Source: an uncultured Cetobacterium sp.
GTDB taxonomy: Bacteria; Fusobacteriota; Fusobacteriia; Fusobacteriales; Fusobacteriaceae
Assembly: GCA_934085975.1 (NCBI GenBank)
Contig: CAKOHT010000009.1
Coordinates: 1-58,360, forward strand
DNA: 58,360 nucleotides
Direction of reading: 5' to 3'
Below, piece by piece: positions 49,027-58,200 of this stretch; the stretch's first letter is position 1; each line of letters opens with the position of its first letter. The notes below the pieces were generated by a model. It made no database searches. It was not told the DNA's origin and saw only the letters and a list, made by a program, of their open reading frames with translations. The position numbers were made by a program, and so were the translations under genes.

Positions 49027-49119
49027 ACAGAAAATATTTCTGCCAATGCTTCAATTGTAAATTAAAAAAAAAGAATCTGCAATAAAAAAATAGGAGATAA
49101 ATTTTAATTAATCTATTTG

Positions 49120-49626
49120 TTACAACTGCTTTTTCAAAAGATTAGTTGTATCTAGTTTGTATGATTCCTTATTATTTAAAAAATTAAGAACATCTTCGGT
49201 CAAATCAACTCCACCGTAGATTGTGGCACTTTTCTCAATGACCATCTCTAAATTTTTTTGTTTTCCAATCAAAATAGCGACAGAATCTATTTCAAACTTA
49301 ATATCATAAATAAAATTTTGTTGATCCTCTTGAAAAATTCTTTCAGAAGTTTCAATTTTTTCTTGAAATTGCTTTTTTAAATCGAGTAATTTGTTCTTAT
49401 CTTCCTCTGTGATTTTTGAATTTGATTTAATAATTTTTTCTTGTTCTAATAAACTTTGTCTTAAGTTTTCAATTTCTGAATTTAATTCTAATCTTTTATT
49501 TTCAAGTTTTTCTTCCATTTCAAAACGCTTGTTGTATTGACTAAAGATGTATTCGGAGTCGATAACTCCAATATTGAGTGCAAAAGTTGAGGTAGCCATA
49601 AAAAGCAACAGAAATAAAACATTCAT
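49120..49626 (-). CDS. OmpH/Skp family periplasmic chaperone
   Basis: This 168-residue protein has a signal peptide (about 1-16, ending TFA) and a start NIGVIDSEYIFSQYNKR, typical of OmpH/Skp. A long charged coiled-coil tentacle (about 35-105) follows, and a small C-terminal beta segment (IYGGVDLTEDVLNFLN). Skp-like trimers carry unfolded outer-membrane proteins across the periplasm, so a diderm envelope is implied and the autotransporter is a possible client. AGGAG is 8 bp before the ATG. It is monocistronic and divergent from the PBP gene. About 160 nt of 3'UTR precede its terminator. Confidence 0.87.
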   Translation of the reverse strand: MNVLFLLLFMATSTFALNIGVIDSEYIFSQYNKRFEMEEKLENKRLELNSEIENLRQSLLEQEKIIKSNSKITEEDKNKLLDLKKQFQEKIETSERIFQEDQQNFIYDIKFEIDSVAILIGKQKNLEMVIEKSATIYGGVDLTEDVLNFLNNKESYKLDTTNLLKKQL

Positions 49627-49723
49627 ATAGATACTCCTTTTTGTGGAATTTTATTCTTATTATACATTATTTTGCCAATATTTGATATAATATTTAAAAG
49701 AAAAATAAAAAGAGGGTGGAAAA

Positions 49724-51832
49724 TTGAATAAGAAACTAAAAATATTTTTACTTTTGATACAGTTGTTTGGTATTGGACTTTCTTTATATTATAGAAAATT
49801 TTTATTAACAGTCGCAGTAGTTTTGATGTTAATATATAATCTATATGTATTTTTTAAATGGAAAAATATAAAGATGAAAAATAAATTTATATTGAGATCT
49901 TTTATTGCTTCAGATATAATTTTGTTTTGCTTTTTAATTTTGATATTTAGAATGATTCAAATACAACTTTTTGACTCAAATAACTATAGAGAGGCAATAA
50001 ATAAACAGATAAATATTGAGAGAAGAGAAGGTGGAGAACGAGGAAATATATATGACTCAAAGGGGAAGGGATTAGCATATAGTATTAATATGTATGAGTT
50101 ATCAGTGGATCCTAAAAGGTTTGTTAAGTCTCTAGAAGCTCCAGAGGCTTTGAAAGAATTAGTGAGTAAAAAATATATAAAAGATAGTTATAGACCCCTA
50201 TTAAATACTATCAATAAACTTGGAAAAGAGGAGAGAGTATACAAAAGATTAAACAGAAATATTGATGATGTAGAAAAAAAAGAGATAGAAGAGATTTTGG
50301 AAAAATATAGATTAAAAGGTAAAAATATCATATTTTTAAGCGGTAGAAAGGAGAGACGTTATTACAAACCAGAACACTATTTCTTCTTGGTTGGAAATAT
50401 AGGGTTTAAAAAAGGAACAGAAAAAGAGGGAATTTTTGGAATAGAACTATTTTATGAAAACTATTTAAAAGGGGATAAAATATCGAGAATTATCCCAAGT
50501 ATTAGAAGTTTGGGAATAGGATTACCGACATCTAACGCTAGGACAAAAGTTAATTTGGATGGTATGAATATTCATCTGACTGTAGATAATGATTTACAAT
50601 ATATTTTAAATGATGAGATGGAAAAACAATTTAAGAAGACAAATTCAGAAGAAGCGTACGCTATTTTAATGGATCCAAATAACGGAAAAATATTGGCAAC
50701 ATCATTTTTTAGAAAGAACAAAAAAAATGTTGCTAATCCAATATTTCAATCTCAGGTAGAACCTGGTTCTATATTTAAACCTCTTATAATAGCAGCGGCA
50801 TTGCAAGAACAAAAAATAAAAAGAAATACTAACTTTGACATTGGAAATGGAACGATAACGAAATATAAACATACTATAAAAGAGAGTAGCCGAAGTGTAA
50901 AAGGAGTTTTAACAACAGAGGAGATACTTAAAAAATCAAGTAATGTAGGTATGGTGTTAATAGGGGATAAGTTTACAAATGAAGAGTTTGATAGCTATTT
51001 AGAGAAATTTGGTTTATATAATAAAACAGGAGTTGATTATCCTTATGAAAAAAAACCAAGAAGAGATCCTGTAAAAAAATGGAATGGATTGAAGAAGAGT
51101 ACTATGTCTTTTGGACAAGGAATAGCTGTAACTCCTATTCAGATGATAACAGCTTTTTCAGCAGTAATTAACGGTGGAATAATGTATCAACCCTATATAG
51201 TAGATAAAATAACTGATAGAGATGGACTAGTAGTTAGAAGAAATTTACCGATACAAAAAGGGCGGGTTTTAACAGAAGAGATTTCTAAAGAGCTAAGAGC
51301 AATGATGGAATTAGCAGTGTTAGAGGGAACTGTAAAAAAAGCTCATGTTGATGATTACAGAATAGGTGGAAAAACAGGAACTGCTCAATACAGTGAGCAC
51401 GGTAGATATGTGAAACATGAATATCTATCGTCTGTAATGGGATTTTTTCCCGTAGAAAAACCACAATATATACTATTAGCTATGTTCTTTAAGCCTCAGG
51501 GAGAGGTTTTGTATGATAAATACGGGGGGACGGCAGCAGCTCCTGTTTTGGGAGAAGTTGTAAAAAGAGTAACAAAATTAAAAAATATCTATTCACAAAA
51601 GGTAGAAAATATAAGGATTCAGGAAAAGAGAAGTTCGAAAAATTTGGAAAGTAACGAAGAGTTGGTTATAATGCCAGATTTAAAAGGATTAAGTGCTAGA
51701 GAAGTGATTGAGATTTTTAAAGGAAGTGATATCGAAGTTGAGCTAGAAGGAACTGGAGTAGTTCAAAGCCAAAGTTTAGAGCCCCAAAAAGAATTAGTTG
51801 ATACAAAAAAAATAAAAATAAAATTAAACTAG
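49724..51832 (+). CDS. Class B penicillin-binding protein (PBP2/FtsI-like) with PASTA domain
   Basis: This 702-residue transpeptidase has the active-site triad S349-x-x-K352 (GSIFKPL), S405-S-N407 and K550-T-G552. The dimerisation-domain marker is GGERGNIYDSKGKGLAYSIN, and one C-terminal PASTA domain lies at about 642-702 (MPDLKGLSAREVIEIFKGSDIEVELEGTG). The N-terminus is unusual: about three hydrophobic helices (near 4-22, 24-45 and 60-80) instead of one. The start is TTG 49724 with GAGGGTGG upstream. It is not in a dcw cluster. A septal or elongation role cannot be decided from sequence. Confidence 0.9.
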   Translation: MNKKLKIFLLLIQLFGIGLSLYYRKFLLTVAVVLMLIYNLYVFFKWKNIKMKNKFILRSFIASDIILFCFLILIFRMIQIQLFDSNNYREAINKQINIERREGGERGNIYDSKGKGLAYSINMYELSVDPKRFVKSLEAPEALKELVSKKYIKDSYRPLLNTINKLGKEERVYKRLNRNIDDVEKKEIEEILEKYRLKGKNIIFLSGRKERRYYKPEHYFFLVGNIGFKKGTEKEGIFGIELFYENYLKGDKISRIIPSIRSLGIGLPTSNARTKVNLDGMNIHLTVDNDLQYILNDEMEKQFKKTNSEEAYAILMDPNNGKILATSFFRKNKKNVANPIFQSQVEPGSIFKPLIIAAALQEQKIKRNTNFDIGNGTITKYKHTIKESSRSVKGVLTTEEILKKSSNVGMVLIGDKFTNEEFDSYLEKFGLYNKTGVDYPYEKKPRRDPVKKWNGLKKSTMSFGQGIAVTPIQMITAFSAVINGGIMYQPYIVDKITDRDGLVVRRNLPIQKGRVLTEEISKELRAMMELAVLEGTVKKAHVDDYRIGGKTGTAQYSEHGRYVKHEYLSSVMGFFPVEKPQYILLAMFFKPQGEVLYDKYGGTAAAPVLGEVVKRVTKLKNIYSQKVENIRIQEKRSSKNLESNEELVIMPDLKGLSAREVIEIFKGSDIEVELEGTGVVQSQSLEPQKELVDTKKIKIKLN

Positions 51833-51841
51833 GAGAAAGTA

Positions 51842-54124
51842 ATGAGGTATTATAGTGTCTATATAGAAAAGACAAAAGATTTCTATACTTATGCCAGTGA
51901 TGAAGAGAATATAAATATTGGAGACAGAGTTTTGGTTTCTTTTAGAAATAAAGATAGGGTTGGCTTAGTTATTGAGGAGGAGAGGGGGAAAGAGTACACA
52001 TTTAAAGTTTTACAAATAAAAAAAATTTTATATGAAGAATTAAGTTTTTCTAAAAAGTTTATAAAGTTGTTGCTATGGATAAAAGATTATTATATGAGTC
52101 CATTTGATCAGGTTTTTTCTACTGCAGTGCCAGCTGGAGTAAAAGTGAAATATGAGGATGTATATAGAGCTAAAAATATTAGCAGTACTTTAATTAAAGA
52201 TGAGCTCTTAGAATACTTTTGGAAAAAAAGTTTGGTTAGAAAAAAGACATTAATTGACAGATTTTCGAAAATTAAAGTACAAAAATATTTGGATACAGGT
52301 TATTTGAAAGTTGAAGATGGTTGGTATGGACTAGAAGAGGAGAATGAAAATATAGATTTAGAGTTGAAGCTGTATTTTCAAGAAAGAGTTGAAGTTGGAA
52401 AAGCAACTTTAGAAAAAAGATTTGATAAGAAAATCATTGAAAAGCATTTGAAGAATGAGACATTAGTTTTTGAAAGAAAAATAAAAAGTTTCAATGAAGA
52501 GAAATTGAGGAAAGAGATTGAAAAAGAGGGGTATGAAGAAGATACTAAATTAAACTCAGAACAAGAAAAAATAAAAAATGGAATTGAAATCTCAAATAAA
52601 AAACATTTTTTAATAAGAGGAGTGACAGGGTCTGGAAAGACCGAAATATATATCCAACTCATAAAAAGAGCTTTGGAAAATGGAAAGGGATCAATATTTT
52701 TAGTTCCAGAAATTTCCCTGACACCCCAAATGGTTAAAAGATTTAAAAAAGAGTTTGGAGAGGAAGTGGCAATACTTCATAGTAGACTTTCCAATATAGA
52801 CAGAGCTAAGGAGTGGTATAGTATATATACAGGTGACAAGAGAGTTGTTCTGGGGGTGCGTTCAGCTATTTTTGCACCTGTAAAAAATTTAGAATACATC
52901 ATTGTAGATGAGGAGCATGAAAATAGTTATAAACAAGATACTACGCCAAGATACAATGCTAAATATGTAGCTATAAAAAAAGCTGAATTAGAGAATGCCA
53001 AGGTGGTTTTAGCTTCAGCAACTCCATCAATAGAAAGTTACTACTACGCTAAAAAAGGTCTATTTCAACTATTTGAAATAGACCATAGATATAAAGATGC
53101 AAAGCTGCCAGAGATAGAGATTGTAGATATGAAAGAGGAAAAAGATAGTTTTTTTAGTGAAAGACTTTTAGAGGAGATTAGAGGAGCACTTTTAAGAAAA
53201 GAGCAGATAATATTGCTATTGAATCGAAAGGGATATTCGACGTTGGTTCAGTGCCAAGATTGTGGACATATGGAAGAGTGTGACCATTGTTCAATAAAAT
53301 TGAATTATTATGCAAGTAACAGTAGTCTAAAATGTAACTATTGTGGTATATCAAAAAAATTTTTAGGGCATTGTTCCAAGTGTGGCAGTAACAATATATC
53401 GTTTAGTGGACGTGGGGTTGAAAGAGTGGAGGAGGAGCTAAGAAAAAGATTTCCAGTGAATGTAATTAGAGTTGATGGAGATGTTTCAAAAGAGAGAAAT
53501 TTTTATGAAAATATGTACAATGACTTTTTGGCTGGGAAATATGATATCATGATTGGGACACAGATGATATCTAGAGGATTACATTTTCCCAATGTAACTT
53601 TAGTAGGGGTAATAAATGCAGATACAATTATGAGTATTCCTGATTTTAGATCAGGGGAAAGAACATATCAAATGATAACACAGGTGGCTGGAAGAGCTGG
53701 AAGAGGAGAAAAAAAAGGAAAAGTTATAATTCAAACCTATCAGCCTGAAAATTATATAATAGAAAAAATTCAAGAGAATAGCTTTATAAATTTTTATGAG
53801 AAAGAGATAGAGAAAAGAGAAATTCTTTTTTATCCACCATTTTCAAAGATAATAAATGTTGGGATATCATCATCAGAAGAGGAGGGGTTGGAAGAGTATT
53901 GTCATTTAATCTTTAAAGAGATTGAAAATGAAAAAGTTGAACTCTATGGACCTATGAAGTCTTTAGTTTATAAAGTAAAAGGTAGATATAGATGTAATAT
54001 ATTTATAAAAGGGGATAGAAGACAGATAAATGAATATAAAATCTTTTTAGAAAGCAGATTAAAAAAATTTGACAATAAAAAATATAGGATTGTTGTTGAT
54101 GTAGACCCGATTAATCTAATATGA
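51842..54124 (+). CDS. priA: Primosomal replication helicase PriA
   Basis: PriA restarts collapsed replication forks. This 760-residue protein has an N-terminal 3'-end binding domain, Walker A GVTGSGKTE (about 260), DEEH box (IIVDEEHENSY), and helicase motifs in ASATPSIES and GTQMISRGLHFPNVT. The zinc region has four CxxC-type pairs (CQDC, CDHC, CNYC, CSKC). QVAGRAGRG is motif VI. The ATG has AGGAG upstream and lies 9 bp after the PBP gene. It is followed closely by def, the priA-def order seen in many bacteria. Confidence 0.97.
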   Translation: MRYYSVYIEKTKDFYTYASDEENINIGDRVLVSFRNKDRVGLVIEEERGKEYTFKVLQIKKILYEELSFSKKFIKLLLWIKDYYMSPFDQVFSTAVPAGVKVKYEDVYRAKNISSTLIKDELLEYFWKKSLVRKKTLIDRFSKIKVQKYLDTGYLKVEDGWYGLEEENENIDLELKLYFQERVEVGKATLEKRFDKKIIEKHLKNETLVFERKIKSFNEEKLRKEIEKEGYEEDTKLNSEQEKIKNGIEISNKKHFLIRGVTGSGKTEIYIQLIKRALENGKGSIFLVPEISLTPQMVKRFKKEFGEEVAILHSRLSNIDRAKEWYSIYTGDKRVVLGVRSAIFAPVKNLEYIIVDEEHENSYKQDTTPRYNAKYVAIKKAELENAKVVLASATPSIESYYYAKKGLFQLFEIDHRYKDAKLPEIEIVDMKEEKDSFFSERLLEEIRGALLRKEQIILLLNRKGYSTLVQCQDCGHMEECDHCSIKLNYYASNSSLKCNYCGISKKFLGHCSKCGSNNISFSGRGVERVEEELRKRFPVNVIRVDGDVSKERNFYENMYNDFLAGKYDIMIGTQMISRGLHFPNVTLVGVINADTIMSIPDFRSGERTYQMITQVAGRAGRGEKKGKVIIQTYQPENYIIEKIQENSFINFYEKEIEKREILFYPPFSKIINVGISSSEEEGLEEYCHLIFKEIENEKVELYGPMKSLVYKVKGRYRCNIFIKGDRRQINEYKIFLESRLKKFDNKKYRIVVDVDPINLI

Positions 54125-54169
54125 TATAATATAATATATATTGAAAAAAGGAGAGTTGGAGGAAATTGC

Positions 54170-54673
54170 ATGTTATATGACATAAAAATATATGGAAACG
54201 AATGTTTAAGAACTGTAGCTGAACCAGTTAAAGAGATAACACCAGAAATACTTGAGATTTTAGATAACATGGTGGAGACAATGCACGAAGCTAATGGAGT
54301 TGGACTTGCAGCACCACAAGTGGGAATAAGTAAGAGAATGTTTGTAATAGATATTGGAGATGGAGTTATAAGAAAAGTTATAAATCCAGAGCTACTGGAG
54401 TTATCAGATACTCTTGAAAACGTGGAAGAGGGATGTTTGAGTGTTCCGGGGGTCTACAAACCTGTCAAAAGATCAGTGACAGTAAAAATAAAGTATTTAA
54501 ATGAAAAAGGTGAAGAGGTGATAGAGGTGGGGACAGAACTTCTAGGAAGAGCGTTTCAACATGAGTACGATCACTTAGATGCAGTTCTATTTGTGGATAA
54601 AATATCACCAGTTGCCAAGAGAATGATATCTAAGAAGTTACAGCTTTTGAAAAAAGAGGTAGGTAAAAACTGA
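54170..54673 (+). CDS. def: Peptide deformylase
   Basis: Def removes the N-terminal formyl group of new proteins. It has 167 residues. Motifs 1 to 3 are GVGLAAPQVG, EEGCLSVPG and QHEYDHLDA, giving the metal ligands Cys, His, His. GTTGGAGGAA lies before the ATG. The stop overlaps the next start (TGATG), so translation is coupled. Confidence 0.97.
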   Translation: MLYDIKIYGNECLRTVAEPVKEITPEILEILDNMVETMHEANGVGLAAPQVGISKRMFVIDIGDGVIRKVINPELLELSDTLENVEEGCLSVPGVYKPVKRSVTVKIKYLNEKGEEVIEVGTELLGRAFQHEYDHLDAVLFVDKISPVAKRMISKKLQLLKKEVGKN

Positions 54674-54942
54674 TGAAAAATCTGCTTTGGATAGTCCCAT
54701 TAGTTATACATTTTGCATTTTTAGGGCAGAATATATTTAGGTCATTTGTTAAAATTGATAAATTAAAAATAGAGCAAGAATTAAAAATTAAACAAAAAAA
54801 AGAGATTGAAAGCTTAATTGTTAGATATGATGAGATGATTGAGAATATAAATAATCCCTTTTACAGAGAGAAAGTGGCTAGGAATCAACTCCAAATGGTT
54901 TTACCGGGAGAAAAAATTTATAGATTGATTGAAACAAAGTAG
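54673..54942 (+). CDS. Small DivIC/FtsB-like septum protein
   Basis: This 89-residue protein has one N-terminal transmembrane helix (about 4-20), a coiled-coil stretch (about 26-60) and the ending FYREKVARNQLQMVLPGEKIYRL, which resembles the conserved EKIAREELGLVKPGEIVY-like tail of DivIC/FtsB. Such proteins join the FtsL-FtsB(DivIC)-FtsQ divisome complex. The start overlaps the def stop by 1 bp. It is coupled with def and sits just before glpX. Confidence 0.8.
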   Translation: MKNLLWIVPLVIHFAFLGQNIFRSFVKIDKLKIEQELKIKQKKEIESLIVRYDEMIENINNPFYREKVARNQLQMVLPGEKIYRLIETK

Positions 54943-54950
54943 GAGGAGAA

Positions 54951-55976
54951 ATGAAAAGAGAGTTAGCTTTAGAGTTTGCTAGAGTTACAGAAGCAGCAGC
55001 CTTAGCAGCTTACAAATGGGTAGGTAGAGGAGATAAGGAAGCAGCAGACCAAGCGGCGGTAGATGCCATGAGAACTGTGTTAAATGGGATAAAAATTCAA
55101 GGAGAGATTGTAATAGGAGAGGGAGAGATTGATGAAGCTCCAATGTTATATATCGGTGAAAAAGTAGGAATGAATTCTTCTTCTAAAGAGAGCTACTCAC
55201 AGGTAGATATAGCTGTAGACCCAGTTGAAGGGACAAGGATGACAGCACAAGGACAAGCTAACGCTATAGCTGTTTTAGCGGTGGGAAATAAGGGGAGTTT
55301 TTTAAAAGCTCCAGATATGTATATGGAAAAATTGATAGTGGGACCTGAAGCAAAAGGGGTGATTGATTTATCAAAACCTCTGATGGAGAATATAGAAAAT
55401 ATATGTAAAGCTTTAAATAAGCCACTGAATGAGTTAACAGTTGTAGTTTTAGATAAGCCAAGACATAAAACTATAATAAAAGATTTACAAGATTTGAATA
55501 TAAAAGTTTATGCTTTGCCAGATGGTGATGTGGCTGGATCAATATTAACATCAGTTGTGGATTCAGATGTGGATGTGCTTTATGGTATAGGTGGGGCTCC
55601 TGAGGGGGTCATATCAGCTGCTGTAATTAAAGCTTTAGGTGGAGATATGCAGGCCAGACTAAAATTGAGAAGCGAAGTAAAAGGGGTCTCATTAGAAAAT
55701 GATAAGATATCAGCATATGAAAAATCAAGATGTGAAGAGATGGGACTGAGAGTTGGAGATGTTTTAAAGATGGATGATCTTGTAAAAGATGATGAGGTTA
55801 TTTTCTCGGCAACAGGGATAACAAGTGGTGATCTTTTAGAGGGTGTGAAAAGAAAAGGTAATATAGCTAGAACTCAGACTTTAGTTATAAGAGGAAAAAG
55901 TAAGACAGTGAGATATATAAATGCAGTTCATAATTTAGATTATAAACCTGAAGATATAATAGGATTAGTGAAATAA
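54951..55976 (+). CDS. glpX: Fructose-1,6-bisphosphatase class II
   Basis: This is a gluconeogenic phosphatase in the cytoplasm, 341 residues, matching GlpX length. Motifs include GEGEIDEAPMLYIGE, DIAVDPVEGTRMTAQG (metal-binding phosphatase signature), YALPDGDVAGSI and GIGGAPEGVISAAVIKALGGDMQARL. AGGAGG precedes the ATG. It lies 8 bp after the DivIC-like gene in a priA-def-divIC-like-glpX run, and a terminator follows. Confidence 0.97.
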   Translation: MKRELALEFARVTEAAALAAYKWVGRGDKEAADQAAVDAMRTVLNGIKIQGEIVIGEGEIDEAPMLYIGEKVGMNSSSKESYSQVDIAVDPVEGTRMTAQGQANAIAVLAVGNKGSFLKAPDMYMEKLIVGPEAKGVIDLSKPLMENIENICKALNKPLNELTVVVLDKPRHKTIIKDLQDLNIKVYALPDGDVAGSILTSVVDSDVDVLYGIGGAPEGVISAAVIKALGGDMQARLKLRSEVKGVSLENDKISAYEKSRCEEMGLRVGDVLKMDDLVKDDEVIFSATGITSGDLLEGVKRKGNIARTQTLVIRGKSKTVRYINAVHNLDYKPEDIIGLVK

Positions 55977-55994
55977 TAAAATAGTAATTGAATA

Positions 55995-56026
55995 GAAAAG
56001 TAGAGAATATTCTCTACTTTTCTTTG
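55995..56026 (+). terminator. Terminator after glpX
   Basis: A perfect 12-bp stem (55995-56006 with 56011-56022, loop ATAT) is followed by TTTG. Confidence 0.8.
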
Positions 56027-56046
56027 TTACTGAAAGAGGAGGAAAA

Positions 56047-56541
56047 ATGTTTTTTTATGATGATTTTATAAAGAAAGTAGAAAAAGCAAAAGTGGACTAT
56101 AAACCACTAAAAAAGTATACTCTTGAGGGGAAAAAGATGATTGTGTGGTTGGGTACTGGAATTCCATTAGTATTGATTGGAGTACTTCAAGGCTATATAG
56201 GCTATATAAAAAACTTCAGTGTACCCTATTTGGTGATAGCTATATTGTTATTGTTTTTAGGAGCTAAACATCTGAAAAATATTTTTAAATATAAAATAAT
56301 CTTGGATTGTGAGAATAAAAAAATTTTAGGTCAAGGTTTGAATCTACCTTTTAACGAGATAGATACGTGCACCTTAAAAGAAGCAACAGTAGGAAAAAAC
56401 AATAGATTACAAGTTATAATAAGAATAGTGACGAGTGATAGAAGAGAGATTATTATACCTTTAATTATGGGAAATAAAATAGATTTTATTTGTACTTTGA
56501 GAGATGAATTGAAAAGTAAGTTTTCGATAATAAAAGGGTAG
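56047..56541 (+). CDS. Small membrane protein of unknown function
   Basis: I do not recognise this 164-residue protein. It has a charged N-terminus, then two hydrophobic helices (about 34-56 and 60-77) in a hairpin. A C-terminal soluble domain of about 85 residues is beta-rich with alternating charge (ILDCENKKILGQGLNLPFNEIDTC, then NNRLQVIIRIVTSDRREIIIPL). That layout resembles bacterial PH-like or YcxB-type membrane proteins, but no motif confirms it. AGAGGAGG lies before the ATG. It follows the glpX terminator by about 20 bp and precedes the hydrolase gene by 10 bp, probably co-transcribed. Confidence 0.7.
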   Translation: MFFYDDFIKKVEKAKVDYKPLKKYTLEGKKMIVWLGTGIPLVLIGVLQGYIGYIKNFSVPYLVIAILLLFLGAKHLKNIFKYKIILDCENKKILGQGLNLPFNEIDTCTLKEATVGKNNRLQVIIRIVTSDRREIIIPLIMGNKIDFICTLRDELKSKFSIIKG

Positions 56542-56551
56542 GAGTGATTTT

Positions 56552-58063
56552 ATGAAAAAATTGACTTTTTTATTTTGTTTATTTTTGGTGAGTTTCTCTA
56601 TAATTTTTAGTAAAAGTACAGAAAGAGAGTTTAGAGGAGTTTGGATAGCGACAGTGGACAATATAAATTGGCCTTCTAAACAGGGAATGAGCATGGAGGA
56701 GCAAAAAAAAGAGTATATCGACATACTAGATGAAATAAAAGAATTAAATATGAATGCGATAATAATGCAAGTTAGACCTACAGCAGATAGATTTTATAAA
56801 AAAGTTAATAAAGAACCATGGTCTAAATACATAACAGGCGAAAGCGGAAAAGATCCAGGTTATGATCCATTGGAGTTTTTTATAGAGGAAGCTCACAAGA
56901 GAAATTTGGAATTTCATGCTTGGTTCAATCCGTACAGAATAACACTAAAAAATAATGAAAAAATTCCTGAGAATCATATAGCAAAAAAGAATCCTAATTG
57001 GGTAATAGAATATGGTGGGAAATACTATTATGATCCTGGTAATCCAAAGGCAAGAGAGTTCACGGAGGATGTCATTGTGGATGTGGTAAAAAATTACAAT
57101 ATAGATGGAGTTCATATGGATGATTATTTCTATCCATATCCTGTGTTGGATAAAAATAAAAAAGTTGTTCCTTTTGGAGACAATAAAAGTTATAAGCTAT
57201 ATGGGAAAGGGATGAGGCTTGAAGATTGGAGAAGGAAAAATACCGATACTTTTGTAAGAGAATTGTCAAAAAAAATAAAGAAAGCTAAGCCCTATGTAAA
57301 ATTTGGAGTAAGTCCTTTTGGTGTTTGGAGAAATGATGATAAGGACCCGACTGGATCAGCAACAAGGGCGGGTGCGGAGAACTACGATACCTTATATGCA
57401 GATACAAGAACATGGATTCAAAATGAATGGATAGATTATGTAGTTCCACAAATATATTGGGACTTCAATTTAAAGGTTGCTCGGTATGATGTTTTGGTAA
57501 ATTGGTGGATAAATGAAGTGAAAAATAGTAATGTTCATCTGTACATAGGTCATGCAGCTTATAAAATTGGGAGCAGTAAAGCGTGGAAAAATGAAAATGA
57601 AATTATTGAGCAGATAACATATAATAGAAAATTTGATAATGTTCATGGAAGTATATTTTTTGGTTTTGATAAGATTCAAAAAAATGCCCTGAATATAAAA
57701 ACTAATTTAAAAGAAAAAGTTTACAGTACGCAGATATTACCTCCTATGACTCCTTGGATAGATGTTGTGGCCCCAAAGCCAGTTGTCAATGTGAAAGCAA
57801 AAGCTATAAAAGAGGGAGTTCTTTTGACTTGGGATGATCCAGTCGATAACTATGTAGACTATTATGCGATCTATAGAAGCACAGAGAAAAATTTTGATGA
57901 AAAAAACTCTAAATATCTATTGGCTACTACAAAAAGAAAATATGGTCTAAAATATTTGGATAAAGATGTCGAAAAAAATAAAACTTATTACTATAAAATA
58001 GCGCCAGTAGACAGAGTTCATAATCAAGGATATGCGGTGGAAAAAATAATTTTGAAAAAATAA
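56552..58063 (+). CDS. Secreted GHL10-family (DUF187) glycoside hydrolase-like protein with Fn3 domain
   Basis: This 503-residue protein has a signal peptide (about 1-20). A GHL10/DUF187 TIM-barrel (about 25-395) has FRGVWIATVDNINWPSK, MQVRPTADRFY, FHAWFNPYRI, DGVHMDDYFYPYP and DYVVPQIYWDF. A fibronectin type III-like domain follows (about 400-503; KEGVLLTWDDP, YYAIYRS, YYYKIAPVD). Relatives such as YngK are poorly characterised, with activity on peptidoglycan or other glycans proposed for some. It is predicted to act in the periplasm or outside. AGGAGTG precedes the ATG. Confidence 0.9.
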   Translation: MKKLTFLFCLFLVSFSIIFSKSTEREFRGVWIATVDNINWPSKQGMSMEEQKKEYIDILDEIKELNMNAIIMQVRPTADRFYKKVNKEPWSKYITGESGKDPGYDPLEFFIEEAHKRNLEFHAWFNPYRITLKNNEKIPENHIAKKNPNWVIEYGGKYYYDPGNPKAREFTEDVIVDVVKNYNIDGVHMDDYFYPYPVLDKNKKVVPFGDNKSYKLYGKGMRLEDWRRKNTDTFVRELSKKIKKAKPYVKFGVSPFGVWRNDDKDPTGSATRAGAENYDTLYADTRTWIQNEWIDYVVPQIYWDFNLKVARYDVLVNWWINEVKNSNVHLYIGHAAYKIGSSKAWKNENEIIEQITYNRKFDNVHGSIFFGFDKIQKNALNIKTNLKEKVYSTQILPPMTPWIDVVAPKPVVNVKAKAIKEGVLLTWDDPVDNYVDYYAIYRSTEKNFDEKNSKYLLATTKRKYGLKYLDKDVEKNKTYYYKIAPVDRVHNQGYAVEKIILKK

Positions 58064-58073
58064 AAAAACTTTA

Positions 58074-58102
58074 TTGACAAATAATATAAATTGTGGTACT
58101 AT
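58074..58102 (+). promoter_or_regulatory. Promoter of the Gly-Lys-Glu tRNA cluster
   Basis: Perfect TTGACA (58074-58079), 17 bp and TACTAT (58097-58102) preceded by TGG (extended -10). It closely matches the promoter at 48701. Confidence 0.8.
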
Positions 58103-58117
58103 ATCTCTGTAAGTGAT

Positions 58118-58193
58118 GCGGGAGTAGCTCAGTTGGTAGAGCGTCAGCCTTCCAAGCTGAATGTCGCGAGTTCGACCCTCGTCTCCCGCTCCA
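58118..58193 (+). tRNA. tRNA-Gly (anticodon TCC)
   Basis: Acceptor GCGGGAG pairs with CTCCCGC. The anticodon loop is CTTCCAA, and CCA is encoded. It is 76 nt. First tRNA of a three-gene cluster. Confidence 0.96.
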
Positions 58194-58200
58194 TACAAAA

